From positions 151,632 through 215,631 of the forward strand of contig NZ_FUYB01000001.1 of NCBI RefSeq assembly GCF_900167255.1: a stretch of DNA of 64,000 nt. The letters are read 5' to 3'. Below, piece by piece: positions 7,617 through 15,793 of the stretch; within the stretch, counting starts at the first letter, position 1, and every line of letters starts with the position of its first letter. The position numbers and the translations under genes were made by a program. The stretch is from Thiothrix eikelboomii (GTDB taxonomy: Bacteria > Pseudomonadota > Gammaproteobacteria > Thiotrichales > Thiotrichaceae). The notes under the pieces were generated by a model, which worked only from the letters and a program-made list of their open reading frames with translations, had not been told where the DNA came from and searched no databases.

Positions 7617-8232
7617 CGCTGCGCTCTCTGCTGATGCAGCGATATCTTTCATTGGTGCGATAATCGTTTTTCTATTAACCTTACTGAGCACTATACATGA
7701 ATTAAAAGCTCCCCTTAGTTCTACTAAACTTGGTTCTCAGATAGTTGACTGCGGTGAAAGTGCACGAAATAACTTATTCAGCATTATAGAGCGTGGTTAT
7801 CAATTGCGGTTTACTAGTTTATTCATTCTTCTAGCTGTATTCGTCTCAACTATGTCACCAGTTTCCACTCTCATTGAACTTGAAGACAATATTGTTATGC
7901 GTTCGTGTGAGAATCTATATATTCATAACAGTCTGAACAATAAAACTAGTATTGATAATTGTGTTGATGCCGCAAAGAAAAGCAGCTTCTCTTTCGTTGA
8001 ATCTAAGTTTAGTGAAAAACAAAACCATTTGCTACAGATTGCAATGTGGCCTTTAGTTGCGACTATCTATGGTTTTCTTATTGCTGGTTATTTTCGCTTT
8101 TTTAGAAAATGTGCCGAAGAACCATTACGGGAAATAATTGATCGTATGCCACATGTATTTCATTTAATTCATTTTCTTCTTGCTGCAATAGCAGTCGCAG
8201 CAGGTATTATCCAGAATCAACTTGGTGCTTAA
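7609..8232 (+). CDS. Unrecognised small membrane protein, coupled to the preceding gene
   Basis: A 207-residue protein with a membrane helix near residues 8-28, another near 66-86, and two near the C-terminus (about 142-162 and 183-203). Between the second and third lies a roughly 55-residue, probably extracytoplasmic, region with two cysteines (MRSCENLY and DNCVD) that could form a disulfide. The ATG lies inside the end of the upstream gene, directly after a GGGAGGGAGG ribosome-binding site, so the two proteins are likely made together and may form a complex. No family was recognised. Confidence 0.65.
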   Translation: MFSAALSADAAISFIGAIIVFLLTLLSTIHELKAPLSSTKLGSQIVDCGESARNNLFSIIERGYQLRFTSLFILLAVFVSTMSPVSTLIELEDNIVMRSCENLYIHNSLNNKTSIDNCVDAAKKSSFSFVESKFSEKQNHLLQIAMWPLVATIYGFLIAGYFRFFRKCAEEPLREIIDRMPHVFHLIHFLLAAIAVAAGIIQNQLGA

Positions 8233-8240
8233 TAAGTAAC

Positions 8241-8251
8241 GTAAGCGTTCA
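8241..8251 (+). repeat. IS66-end-like sequence GTAAGCGTTCA
   Basis: It differs by one base from GTAAGCGGTCA found at 8432 and 9695. IS66-family elements typically begin GTAAGC. It directly follows the membrane operon and may mark the edge of an older insertion. Confidence 0.35.
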
Positions 8252-8382
8252 CATCATCTGTAGCGTGTTACAGGGACGAATTCGATTCAGAGGAAAATGC
8301 ACCGATACGTGCTTATGAGCAAAGCCCTGAGAGCAAACATCCCGTATCAAGATCGCCCTATTCATCACTATTTGACGCTGTA

Positions 8383-8410
8383 GAGTCTGTCAAATAAACT
8401 GTGTAACACG
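8383..8410 (+). repeat. IS256-like terminal inverted repeat (outer end)
   Basis: The segment starting GAGTCTGTCAAATAAAC matches, at about 20 of 28 positions, the inverted complement of 10154-10181 beside the IS256-type transposase start. The two may be the ends of one IS256 element later invaded by IS66. Confidence 0.5.
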
Positions 8411-8515
8411 TTTTTCATAGGGCGGAGAGCGGTAAGCGGTCATTTCAGCCCGTCTAGCGCCCACGATTTCAAGATCCTAAACTGGTTTCCAACCAAACAA
8501 CCGAAGGAAACCCCA

Positions 8516-8806
8516 ATGAAACGCCCTCACCGCCGCACCAGCGAATGGCAAGCCCTCATCAGCCAATGGCAAGCCAGCGGCTTATCCGCCCCGGCATTTT
8601 GTGGACAGCAGGGTATCGGCTACGCCAGTTTTTGCCAATGGCGGCAGCGTCTACGGACAGCAGACGTGGTGGACGAGCCAGCGGCCACCCCCGGCACTTT
8701 CATCGACCTGGGTGCATTATCGGCGGGTAATGCCGTGCTGGGGCAAGGCTGGCACATTGTGCTGAGTTTGGGGAATGGCGTTGAACTACGCCTGAGCCAA
8801 GGCTGA
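8516..8806 (+). CDS. tnpA: IS66 TnpA accessory protein
   Basis: A 96-residue protein with the IS66 TnpA layout: a basic helix-turn-helix region (RRTSEWQALISQWQASGLSA, then FCQWRQRLR) and a short C-terminal strand domain ending in VELRLSQG. Its last base overlaps the ATG of tnpB, as in complete IS66 elements. The frame is intact, but the element cannot move without the rest of tnpC. Confidence 0.8.
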   Translation: MKRPHRRTSEWQALISQWQASGLSAPAFCGQQGIGYASFCQWRQRLRTADVVDEPAATPGTFIDLGALSAGNAVLGQGWHIVLSLGNGVELRLSQG

Positions 8807-9175
8807 TGTTTACCCCCGCAGCCACCGCCCGCCTCTGGCTATGCACCCAAGCCACCGACATGCGCAAAAGTTTTACGGGGCTGACCGCCTTGGTGAAAAA
8901 CCAGTTAAGGCAAAATCCCCTGAGTGGGCATTATTTTGTGTTCGTGAACCTTCGCAAAACCCAGATGAAGATCCTCTATTTTGAACCCAGCGGCTATTGC
9001 TTATGGAGCCAACGCCTGGAGCAGGGAATACCGGGTGCAGCCGACAACAACCGGGCAGCGCGAATTGACCCGGACGGATTTGCAGTTAATTTTGGCGGGT
9101 ATTGAAGTGCAAAAATCCAGACAATTCAAGCGTTACCAGCATTCCTATCAGCATTTCGGTACAATGGTGCCATGA
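8806..9175 (+). pseudogene. tnpB: IS66 TnpB (IS66 Orf2), frameshifted
   Basis: The frame starting MFTPAATARLWLCTQATDMR is typical of TnpB, with the GLTALV and KTQMKILYFEPSGYCLW motifs. Near 9028, after RLEQG, the conserved tail YRVQPTTTGQRELTRTDLQL continues in a different frame and ends at 9175, overlapping the tnpC start (ATGA). A single-base indel therefore splits the gene. Confidence 0.8.
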
Positions 9176-9694
9176 TTTCAGCGCACGCCAGTACCGACAA
9201 TACGCTCCTTTCCGCGCCATCCCCTGTCGCGGAAATAGCTGCCTTGCGTGAAGAAAACACCGCTTTAAGGCAGCAGGTTGCTGAGTTGACACGGCAATTG
9301 TCATGGTTAAAAAATCAGGTGTTTGGTAGCAAATCCGAAAAGCGTCCGGTTGAGATACCGGTGGAGCAATTGTCCTTACTTGCCCCCGCCGCCACCCCGG
9401 TTGCCGCGTCCGCAGGTGAAAGCATGACCGTCACCTACCAACGCGGCAAAGCCCCCAAGCTTCGCCCCGATGACTGCGTGAATGACAGCGGGCTACGCTT
9501 TGGGGCCGATGTCCCCGTCAAGGTGATTCACCTCACCCCGTCGGAACTTCGGGGGTCAGAGGCCGAGCAGTACGAAGTCATCGGCACCCACGTGACCCAT
9601 CGGGTGGCGCAACGCCCTGCCAGTTACCTCATCCTGCAATACGAACGCCCCGTGATCAAACGCAAGGACAGTGCTTCGGCTTCGCTCAGCAACC
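9172..9694 (+). pseudogene. tnpC: IS66 TnpC transposase, C-terminally truncated
   Basis: About 174 residues of the IS66 transposase: an N-terminal leucine-zipper-like coiled coil (AALREENTALRQQVAELTRQ), the LKNQVFGSKSEKR motif, and the start of the zinc-finger region. Full-length proteins have roughly 500 residues and carry the DDE triad downstream, which is absent here because IS256 sequence begins near 9695. Confidence 0.8.
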
Positions 9695-9705
9695 GTAAGC
9701 GGTCA
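9695..9705 (+). repeat. 11-bp direct repeat of the IS66 end
   Basis: GTAAGCGGTCA is identical to 8432-8442 and sits exactly at the IS66/IS256 junction, in direct orientation. It may be a recombination scar. Confidence 0.5.
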
Positions 9706-10120
9706 GCGTATGCGAGATGTCCACCCCGTACAGACGTTTGATCGTGTCTGCGATGTCGCGGGTGGTCATGCCTTTGGCGTACAGCGTCAGGATGTGTTCG
9801 TCCATCCCTGCCAGCCGTATTTGGCGTTTTTGTATCAACTTCGGCTCAAAGCTGCCATCACGGTCACGCGGTGTCTCTACCTGCAACTCACCAAATTCGC
9901 CTTTGATGGTCTTGTTGCCTTTGCCGTTACGGGTATTGCTGCGCCGTTGCCCGGCTTCGCTACGCTCACCCTTGTCGTAGTTTAGGTGCACATCCAATTC
10001 GGCTTCCAAGCTGCGGTTGATCATCCGCTGCAAGAGCTGGCTGTAAAGGTTTTTGACATCAGCAGGCGTTTTGCAATCGCTGAGTAAGTCGTCCATGAGT
10101 TTCGGGTCGAGGCGTTCCAT
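9706..10120 (-). pseudogene. IS256-family (mutator) transposase, N-terminal fragment
   Basis: About 138 residues of an IS256-type transposase are readable from the ATG at 10120, which has an AAGGAG ribosome-binding site. They include the N-terminal domain with RRSNTRNGKGNKTIKGEFGE and the helix-turn-helix region KGMTTRDIADTIKRLYGVDI. Homology stops at about 9706, where the IS66 remnant begins. The catalytic DDE domain is absent, so the protein is inactive. Confidence 0.85.
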
Positions 10121-10153
10121 GTTACTGCTCCTTCTCGGGATTCACGTTATATA

Positions 10154-10181
10154 GCAGTTACACTGTTCAGTTTACAGTCTC
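10154..10181 (-). repeat. IS256 terminal inverted repeat (inner end)
   Basis: It lies 34 bases upstream of the IS256 transposase start and reads, on the minus strand, GAGACTGTAAACTGAACAGT and on. It is a partial match to the repeat at 8383. Confidence 0.6.
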
Positions 10182-10290
10182 GGGCTGTACCCAAGACGGT
10201 AGAACCATTGGCCTTAAACCTGTCACCTTGTGCCGACTGGCTGGCAAAACTGGTTTTACGCCATTGCACATAGGATCTGATCACCCCGGT
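10182..10290 (-). pseudogene. IS66-like transposase C-terminal scrap
   Basis: The minus strand reads VIRSYVQWRKTSFASQSAQG followed by DRF. This resembles the C-terminal RKTSFGSQS motif of another group of IS66-family transposases. It is cut on both sides by the IS3 and IS256 ends. The assignment is from memory of the motif only. Confidence 0.4.
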
Positions 10291-10330
10291 GTTTTTCAAG
10301 GTAGTTGTCGCAAAAATCATGCTGCCTCCC

Positions 10331-11386
10331 TCACTTTTTCCCGCACTGGTTTGTCGGGGTTGAGGGTGACGGCAGCAATGGGCGTCCAGTTCCGGGTATC
10401 GCCCGACCAGCGCTCGGAGGTTTGGCTTTGGCAGCGGCATAGACGTCTACTCGCTTGGCAATGATAGCTTTGTCTTCCCCGTGGTGGCGTTGTGCTGGGG
10501 TGACGAAGCGGATCTTGCTGTGCGGGTGTCCGTGGTTGTACCACTGCATGAACTGTTGCACCCACTCACGGGCTTCCTCCAGCGTGGCAAAGCCTTTGGC
10601 AGGCCAAGTGGGGGCATATTTGAGGGTGCGGAAGAAAGATTCCACATAGGCATTATCATCACTGACACGGGGACGGCTGAAGGATTGGTTCAAGCCGAGT
10701 TCGTCGAGTTTGGCGCGCAAAGTCTGGGCTTTCATGATGCTGCCATTGTCGTTGTGCAGCACCGGTTTGTCCTTACCGTGCAGCTTTTCGCGCCACACCG
10801 CCTTTTCCAGCAGTTCGGCTGCGAGTTCGCCGGATTCGCGCTCGTGGACTTCCCAAACGACACCATAACGGCTGTAGAGGTCTTCGACCAGATACAGGTA
10901 AAAGAAACGCCCAGTGACGGTGCTGGGCAACCACGTCACATCCCATGTCCAGACTTGGTTGGGGGCTGTTGCAGTGTGGGTGACGGGTTGACGCTTAGCT
11001 TGCGGGGCTTTGGTATGACCCTGGTGATGTAGTTGATTGTGGGCTTTCAAGGTACGGTAGATAGTGGATTCACTGGCAATATAGCAGCCTGCATCCGCCA
11101 ATTTCGGCACGATTTGGGAGGGCGGTAGGCTGGCATATTCGGGTTGATTGCAGACCTCCAGCAGTTCCTGACGTTCTGTTTCACTGAGTTTGTTGGCAGG
11201 TTCAGGACGTTGGGCAAATGAGCGTTGGTCAACCCGCACTTGCTGTTCACCTTGGGGATGCCAACGTTGTAACGTGCGCACATTGATCCCGACCACTTGG
11301 CAGGCAGGGCTGCGCCTTGCTCCTGCTGATACAGCTTCCTCCACCAGTTTGACCACAGTTTCGCGCTGTTGGGGTGTGGTCATCAT
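10331..11386 (-). CDS. IS3-family OrfB, DDE transposase
   Basis: About 350 residues, with an N-terminal helix-turn-helix like region and an integrase core. The catalytic triad is visible: Asp in QVWTWDVTWLPS, Asp in VLHNDNGS and Glu in DDNAYVESFFRTLKY. The ATG overlaps the orfA stop and follows a GGGAGG site. After the core, the conserved tail (SERWSGDTRNWTPIAAVTLN) is readable only in another frame. The last 40 residues or so are therefore probably out of frame through a one-base change, and the same defect is present in the second copy at 12031-12286. Activity is uncertain. Confidence 0.85.
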   Translation of the reverse strand: MMTTPQQRETVVKLVEEAVSAGARRSPACQVVGINVRTLQRWHPQGEQQVRVDQRSFAQRPEPANKLSETERQELLEVCNQPEYASLPPSQIVPKLADAGCYIASESTIYRTLKAHNQLHHQGHTKAPQAKRQPVTHTATAPNQVWTWDVTWLPSTVTGRFFYLYLVEDLYSRYGVVWEVHERESGELAAELLEKAVWREKLHGKDKPVLHNDNGSIMKAQTLRAKLDELGLNQSFSRPRVSDDNAYVESFFRTLKYAPTWPAKGFATLEEAREWVQQFMQWYNHGHPHSKIRFVTPAQRHHGEDKAIIAKRVDVYAAAKAKPPSAGRAIPGTGRPLLPSPSTPTNQCGKK

Positions 11387-11880
11387 TCCGCGTCCTCCCA
11401 CAGCGCATTGAACTTTTTTTGCAATAGCAACAGGGCGGCACTTTCTGCCAAGGCTTTTTCCTTGCGCCGCAGGTCTTTCTCCAGTTGGCGGATTTGCTTG
11501 CGGGCCTGTTTGAGGGATTCATTCCCTGTCTGTTCACCAGTCCCCGCTCCGGCGATACAGGCTTGTTTCCAGCGGGCTACCTGTTCGGGGTATAAACCTT
11601 TGCTGCGGCAATATTCGCCTACTTCGCTGGCATTCATACCGGCGGTTTCCAGTACAACGGCAAACTTGGACTCACCACTCCAGCTTTCAGGGCTGGCTTT
11701 TCCATTTCCCGGCACGACGTGTCCTTCCTCTTTGGCCTGTTTCAGCCAATTATACAAGGTGGCTTCGCTGATGCCTTCGGCTTGGGCAATTTCGGGTATC
11801 GGGCGGTTGTGCGGCGGCAATAGCTTGTTCAGCACAGTGGCTTTGCGTTCAGCAGCATAACGTGGCATGTTTTTATCCAT
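11383..11880 (-). CDS. IS3-family OrfA
   Basis: About 165 residues starting MDKNMPRYAAERKATVL, with an N-terminal helix-turn-helix (IPEIAQAEGISEATLYNWLK), a second HTH-like segment (EVGEYCRSKGLYPEQVARWK) and a C-terminal coiled coil rich in Lys/Arg/Glu. It provides end recognition and, in many IS3 elements, a frameshift fusion to OrfB. Here OrfB has its own ribosome-binding site. The start was chosen after GGGGGACGG; an in-frame ATG 12 bases earlier is possible. Confidence 0.8.
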   Translation of the reverse strand: MDKNMPRYAAERKATVLNKLLPPHNRPIPEIAQAEGISEATLYNWLKQAKEEGHVVPGNGKASPESWSGESKFAVVLETAGMNASEVGEYCRSKGLYPEQVARWKQACIAGAGTGEQTGNESLKQARKQIRQLEKDLRRKEKALAESAALLLLQKKFNALWEDAE

Positions 11881-12030
11881 TCCGTCCCCCATTGTCAAAA
11901 TTAATAAAGGCGACAACTAGCCTGACATAGGGGGACCCGCTCAGCTCGGTTATTGGTGAGCTGAATCCGGTTCTCCTTGAGGAGTATCCAACGCATCGCC
12001 TCATCTTTCAGCAAATGCTTGCATTGGTTG

Positions 12031-12286
12031 GCAACCGTTCATGCAATGGTACAACCACACAGCAAGATCCGCTTCGTCACCCCAGCACAACGCCACCACG
12101 GGGAAGACAAAGCTATCATTGCCAAGCGAGTAGACGTCTATGCCGCTGCCAAAGCCAAACCTCCGAGCGCTGGTCGGGCGATACCCGGAACTGGACGCCC
12201 ATTGCTGCCGTCACCCTCAACCCCGACAAACCAGCACGGGAAAAAGTGAGGGATGCAGCATGATTTTTGCGACAACTGCCTTGAAA
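12031..12286 (+). mobile_element. Truncated inverted copy of the IS3 right end
   Basis: The sequence from 12031 repeats the last codons of the neighbouring IS3 orfB in opposite orientation, from the MQWYNH region onward with an internal loss of about 10 bases, through its stop at 12249 and the IS end at 12286. The encoded tail differs by a single residue (NQHGKK against NQCGKK). It also carries the same frame defect, so it derives from the same or a near-identical copy. Confidence 0.8.
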
Positions 12287-12330
12287 AACACCGCACTCTG
12301 CGAATACACAAATCATCTACTTGCTACGAT

Positions 12331-12346
12331 ATAACATATTTGTTAT
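12331..12346. promoter_or_regulatory. Palindromic operator of the toxin-antitoxin pair
   Basis: ATAACA-TATT-TGTTAT is a perfect palindrome ending 9 bases before the toxin ATG and overlapping the likely promoter (TTGCTA at 12321). The XRE-type antitoxin is the obvious candidate to bind it. Confidence 0.65.
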
Positions 12347-12355
12347 TTTCATCGT

Positions 12356-12688
12356 ATGGATTACACGATTAGCTATTACAGTGAAGAAGTTCAACAACAA
12401 ATCCTCAACCTACCGGACACGCTTGCAGCCCGTTACGTTGTGTTGACTCGCCGCATGATTGCTCTTGGTTCCAATTTGGGAGAGCCACATACCCAACCTT
12501 TTGGTGGAGGGTTATTCGAGCTGCGTCTCAAAGGTGCTGAAGGGATTGCCCGTGTATTTTATTGTACCCTCGTCGGGCGACGAATTGTCATGCTCCATAG
12601 CTTTGTCAAAAAATCTAATAAGACACCACACCGTGAACGTGAAATAGCCGAAGCACGAATGAAGGAGGTTAAAAATGAAAACACATGA
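12356..12688 (+). CDS. RelE/HigB-superfamily toxin (Gp49-like)
   Basis: A 110-residue protein of the phage Gp49-like branch of RelE/ParE toxins, probably a ribosome-dependent mRNase or similar growth inhibitor. The diagnostic stretch is FELRLKGAEGIARVFYC followed by GRRIVMLHSFVKKSNKTPHR, with the basic and aromatic residues expected of the active surface. It precedes its antitoxin, the HigBA order, and overlaps it by 14 bases. The frame is intact, unlike the PIN toxin at 5.3 kb. Confidence 0.85.
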   Translation: MDYTISYYSEEVQQQILNLPDTLAARYVVLTRRMIALGSNLGEPHTQPFGGGLFELRLKGAEGIARVFYCTLVGRRIVMLHSFVKKSNKTPHREREIAEARMKEVKNENT

Positions 12689-12962
12689 TCAATTAATAGA
12701 ACAGTTGATGAGCCGCCCTGGTGTCCAAGCTGAGCTTGAGCGGATTGAACAGGAAGAACTTGATTTACTAGACCAATTGCTCAAAACAAGACTGGCAGCG
12801 GGTCTGACACAAGCCCAACTTGCAGAGCGGATGGGGACACAAGCCTCTGCTGTTGCACGATTAGAGCGTTCTTTAGCAACAGGGAAACATTCACCTTCTG
12901 TTGCCACTTTACGGCGCTATCTGAGAGCTTGTGGCAAACGTCTTGTTCTTCAGGTTGCATAA
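12675..12962 (+). CDS. XRE/HigA-type antitoxin
   Basis: A 95-residue DNA-binding protein. The helix-turn-helix is clear: RLAAGLTQAQLAERMGTQAS then AVARLE (about residues 38-62), followed by the SPSVATLRRYLRACG segment typical of HigA-like antitoxins. It would neutralise the toxin encoded just upstream and repress the pair through the palindrome at 12331. The start overlaps the toxin's 3' end and has an AAGGAGG site inside the toxin gene. Confidence 0.88.
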   Translation: MKTHDQLIEQLMSRPGVQAELERIEQEELDLLDQLLKTRLAAGLTQAQLAERMGTQASAVARLERSLATGKHSPSVATLRRYLRACGKRLVLQVA

Positions 12963-12964
12963 TT

Positions 12965-12987
12965 AAAAACGCCGCTAAACAGCGGCG
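12965..12987 (-). terminator. clpB terminator
   Basis: CGCCGCT and AGCGGCG (7-bp stem, AAAC loop) are followed, on the minus strand, by TTTTTAATT. It lies 26 bases past the clpB stop and also faces the antitoxin gene. Confidence 0.8.
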
Positions 12988-13012
12988 CTCTGAACAACTG
13001 AAAACCGAAGCT

Positions 13013-15613
13013 TTACCGACTCACTGTCTCATTAAAACTGAGTAAACCATCTTTCACATCCACCTTGATCGTTTCACCCGGCATAAAATGCCCGGCCAAG
13101 ATTTCTTGTGCCAAGGGATTTTCCACCTGATTTTGAATCGCACGTTTCAAGGGGCGAGCACCATACACCGGATCAAAACCGACGGCGGCAATATGATCCA
13201 TTGCGGCATCACTAAATTCGATATTCAATTCACGTACCGCTAACCGCTTACGCAAACTATTCAATTGAATATCTGCAATTTGGCGAATTTCATGTTGATC
13301 CAGTGGATGGAAAACCACCACTTCATCAATCCGATTAATGAATTCAGGGCGGAAATGCGTACCCACCACTTCCATCACAGCCGCTTTCATCCGGTCGTAG
13401 TTTTCTTCACCCGCCATATCTTGAATCAGGTGTGAGCCAAGATTAGAGGTCATCACGATCACGGTATTACGGAAATCTACCGTGCGGCCTTGACCATCGG
13501 TTAAGCGTCCATCATCCAAGACCTGCAGCAAAACATTGAAAACATCAGGATGCGCTTTTTCGACTTCATCCAATAAGATCACCGAGTAAGGGCGACGCCG
13601 CACGGCTTCGGTCAAATAGCCACCCTCCTCATAGCCGACATAGCCCGGAGGTGCACCAATCAAGCGTGCTACTGAATGCTTTTCCATGAATTCCGACATA
13701 TCAATCCGCACCATCGCATCATCATCGTCGAATAGGAATTGTGCCAAAGCTTTAGTCAACTCGGTTTTACCGACCCCAGTTGGCCCTAAAAACAGAAATG
13801 AACCACTCGGACGCTTAGGATCCGATAAACCCGCTCGACTGCGCCGAATTGCATTCGATACCGCCTTCATGGCTTCTTCTTGACCAATCACCCGCTTGCG
13901 TAACTCATCTTCCATCCGCAGCAATTTATCCCGCTCAGACTCCAGCATTTTGCTAACTGGGATACCAGTCCACCGTGCGACAATTTCAGCAATTTCATCT
14001 TCAGTCACACGATTTTTCACCAGCTTTGGCTGGTTTTGCCCAGCGGCGATTTCATTGGCATCGGCTTGCTTTAACTGTGCCTCTAGCTCAGGAATACGTC
14101 CGTATTGCAATTCAGCCATCCGTTGCAAATTCCCCGCCCGCTTCGCAGTTTCAAATTCAATCCGGGCTTGATCCAACGCTTCTTTGATATGCGTTGTGCC
14201 TTGCATCGCGGCTTTTTCGGCTTTCCAGACCTCATCTAAATCAGACGACTCTTTTTCAAGGCGGGTGATTTCTTCCTGCAAATTATTCAGGCGTTTAATC
14301 GAGGCCTCGTCCTTTTCCTTTTTCAGCGCTTCACGTTCAATCTTTAATTGAATCAAACGCCGATCCAGCATATCCAAGGCTTCTGGCTTCGAGTCAATCT
14401 CAATCCGAATCCGTGAGGCTGCTTCATCAATCAGATCAATCGCCTTATCTGGCAAATTACGGTCGGTGATATAACGATGCGACAAAGTAGCCGCTGCAAC
14501 CAAAGCTGGGTCAGTAATCTCCACTCCATGATGGACTTCGTACTTTTCCTGAAGACCCCGCAAAATCGCAATCGTGTCTTCCACGCTCGGTTCATCAACT
14601 AAGACTTTCTGGAAGCGGCGCTCCAAAGCAGCGTCTTTTTCAATGTATTGGCGATACTCATCTAAAGTCGTCGCGCCTACACAATGCAATTCGCCTCGTG
14701 CCAAAGCAGGTTTGAGCATATTGCCTGCATCCAGCGCGCCATCGGCCTTACCCGCACCGACCAAGGTGTGAATCTCATCAATGAATAAAATCGTATTACC
14801 GTCAGTTTTAGCAATATCATTCAAGACTGCTTTTAAGCGCTCTTCGAAATCACCACGGAATTTAGCCCCTGCTAGCAAAGCACCTAAATCCAGCGACAAT
14901 AAACGCTTGCCTTTGATGCCCTCAGGTACTTCACCATTTACAATCCGTTGGGCTAAACCCTCCACCAAAGCCGTTTTACCCACGCCCGGCTCGCCAATCA
15001 CCACTGGATTATTTTTAGTACGCCGCTGCAGGATTTGGATCATGCGACGAATCTCTTCATCACGACCAATAATCGGATCAATCTTGCCCTGCTCGGCGCG
15101 CTCAGTAATGTCGATGGTATATTTTTGCAAGGCTTGGCGTTGATCTTCGGCATTCGGATCACTCACCGTTTGCCCACCACGCATCGCCTCAATTGCTTTT
15201 TCTAGTGCGCCCTTAGTTGCCCCTGTTTCCCGCAATAAATTCCCAAGTGTGCCTTTATCGTCTAAAGCTGCTAAGACAAATAGCTCGGAACTAATGTATT
15301 GGTCCTTGCGTTGCTGGGCGATTTTATCAGTGACATTCAACAACCGCGACAAATCGTTCGATACGGATACCGAACCTGCATCCCCTCCCGAAACGGTGGG
15401 TAAACGCTCCATTTCATGGCCTAATTTAGAGCGTAATTGGTTAACATTCACATCCGCTTTGGTGAGTAAACCTCGGATTGAACCACCATCTTGGTCAAGT
15501 AATGCCGTCATTAAATGAATCGGTTCAATAAACTGCTGATCACGCCCAAGTGCAAGTGACTGCGCATCTTGTAAAGCCAGTTGGAATTTGCTGGTCAGTT
15601 TATCCATTCTCAT
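13013..15613 (-). CDS. clpB: ATP-dependent disaggregase ClpB
   Basis: An 866-residue Hsp100 chaperone that, with DnaK, resolubilises aggregated proteins in the cytoplasm. The N-terminus [20 protein letters not shown] matches ClpB. Domains in order are the Clp_N double repeat (1-150), AAA1 with Walker A GEPGVGKT (about 207), the long coiled-coil middle domain (about 410-530) that marks ClpB, AAA2 with Walker A GPTGVGKT (about 606), and the C-terminal D2-small domain. A heat-shock promoter lies upstream and a hairpin terminator downstream, so it is monocistronic. Confidence 0.98.
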   Translation of the reverse strand: MRMDKLTSKFQLALQDAQSLALGRDQQFIEPIHLMTALLDQDGGSIRGLLTKADVNVNQLRSKLGHEMERLPTVSGGDAGSVSVSNDLSRLLNVTDKIAQQRKDQYISSELFVLAALDDKGTLGNLLRETGATKGALEKAIEAMRGGQTVSDPNAEDQRQALQKYTIDITERAEQGKIDPIIGRDEEIRRMIQILQRRTKNNPVVIGEPGVGKTALVEGLAQRIVNGEVPEGIKGKRLLSLDLGALLAGAKFRGDFEERLKAVLNDIAKTDGNTILFIDEIHTLVGAGKADGALDAGNMLKPALARGELHCVGATTLDEYRQYIEKDAALERRFQKVLVDEPSVEDTIAILRGLQEKYEVHHGVEITDPALVAAATLSHRYITDRNLPDKAIDLIDEAASRIRIEIDSKPEALDMLDRRLIQLKIEREALKKEKDEASIKRLNNLQEEITRLEKESSDLDEVWKAEKAAMQGTTHIKEALDQARIEFETAKRAGNLQRMAELQYGRIPELEAQLKQADANEIAAGQNQPKLVKNRVTEDEIAEIVARWTGIPVSKMLESERDKLLRMEDELRKRVIGQEEAMKAVSNAIRRSRAGLSDPKRPSGSFLFLGPTGVGKTELTKALAQFLFDDDDAMVRIDMSEFMEKHSVARLIGAPPGYVGYEEGGYLTEAVRRRPYSVILLDEVEKAHPDVFNVLLQVLDDGRLTDGQGRTVDFRNTVIVMTSNLGSHLIQDMAGEENYDRMKAAVMEVVGTHFRPEFINRIDEVVVFHPLDQHEIRQIADIQLNSLRKRLAVRELNIEFSDAAMDHIAAVGFDPVYGARPLKRAIQNQVENPLAQEILAGHFMPGETIKVDVKDGLLSFNETVSR

Positions 15614-15668
15614 CTGGGCTACCCCTCATCAATTTTTTAAAAGCTAAAACACTTTGAATAGGTATGGA

Positions 15669-15696
15669 TATAGGGGATAAAAACCGCAAATTCAAG
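15669..15696 (-). promoter_or_regulatory. Sigma-32 (RpoH) promoter of clpB
   Basis: On the minus strand CTTGAAT, 13 bases, then CCCCTAT closely matches the heat-shock consensus CTTGAAA-N11-13-CCCCATNT. It lies about 55 bases before the clpB ATG, and rpoH is present in this window. Confidence 0.8.
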
Positions 15697-15793
15697 ACTA
15701 ATCTGCTCGAAATCCCCTACCAACGGGCGCTAGGTCTGCCATAATCTATGGCATAATCCTTTTAAAGCCGATCTAGCTAAAACAGGAATTTGA

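Larger units (their letters stand above)
8432..9694 (+). mobile_element. IS66-family element, truncated
   Basis: The left end GTAAGCGGTCA at 8432 fits the GTAAGC start of IS66 elements. It is followed by tnpA, a frameshifted tnpB and the first third of tnpC, which breaks off into IS256 sequence near 9695. The right end is missing. GC content is clearly higher than in the membrane operon on the left. Confidence 0.75.
10294..11927 (-). mobile_element. IS3-family insertion sequence
   Basis: Two overlapping genes (orfA and orfB) lie between imperfect inverted ends: TGTCAGGCTAGTTGTCGC at 11910-11927 (minus strand) and TTTCAAGGTAGTTGTCGC at 10294-10311, which match at 15 of 18 positions. No clear target duplication was found. 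A second, truncated copy of its right end lies at 12031-12286 in the opposite orientation. Confidence 0.75.

Noticed and set aside
9671-9985. Plus-strand frames opposite the IS256 fragment
   Set aside because: The minus strand encodes an unmistakable IS256 transposase N-terminus; the plus-strand frames are shadows.
8383-10181. Composite transposon carrying the membrane operon
   Set aside because: The operon lies outside the IS256 ends, and no matching IS copy bounds its left side; only IS5 scraps are present there.
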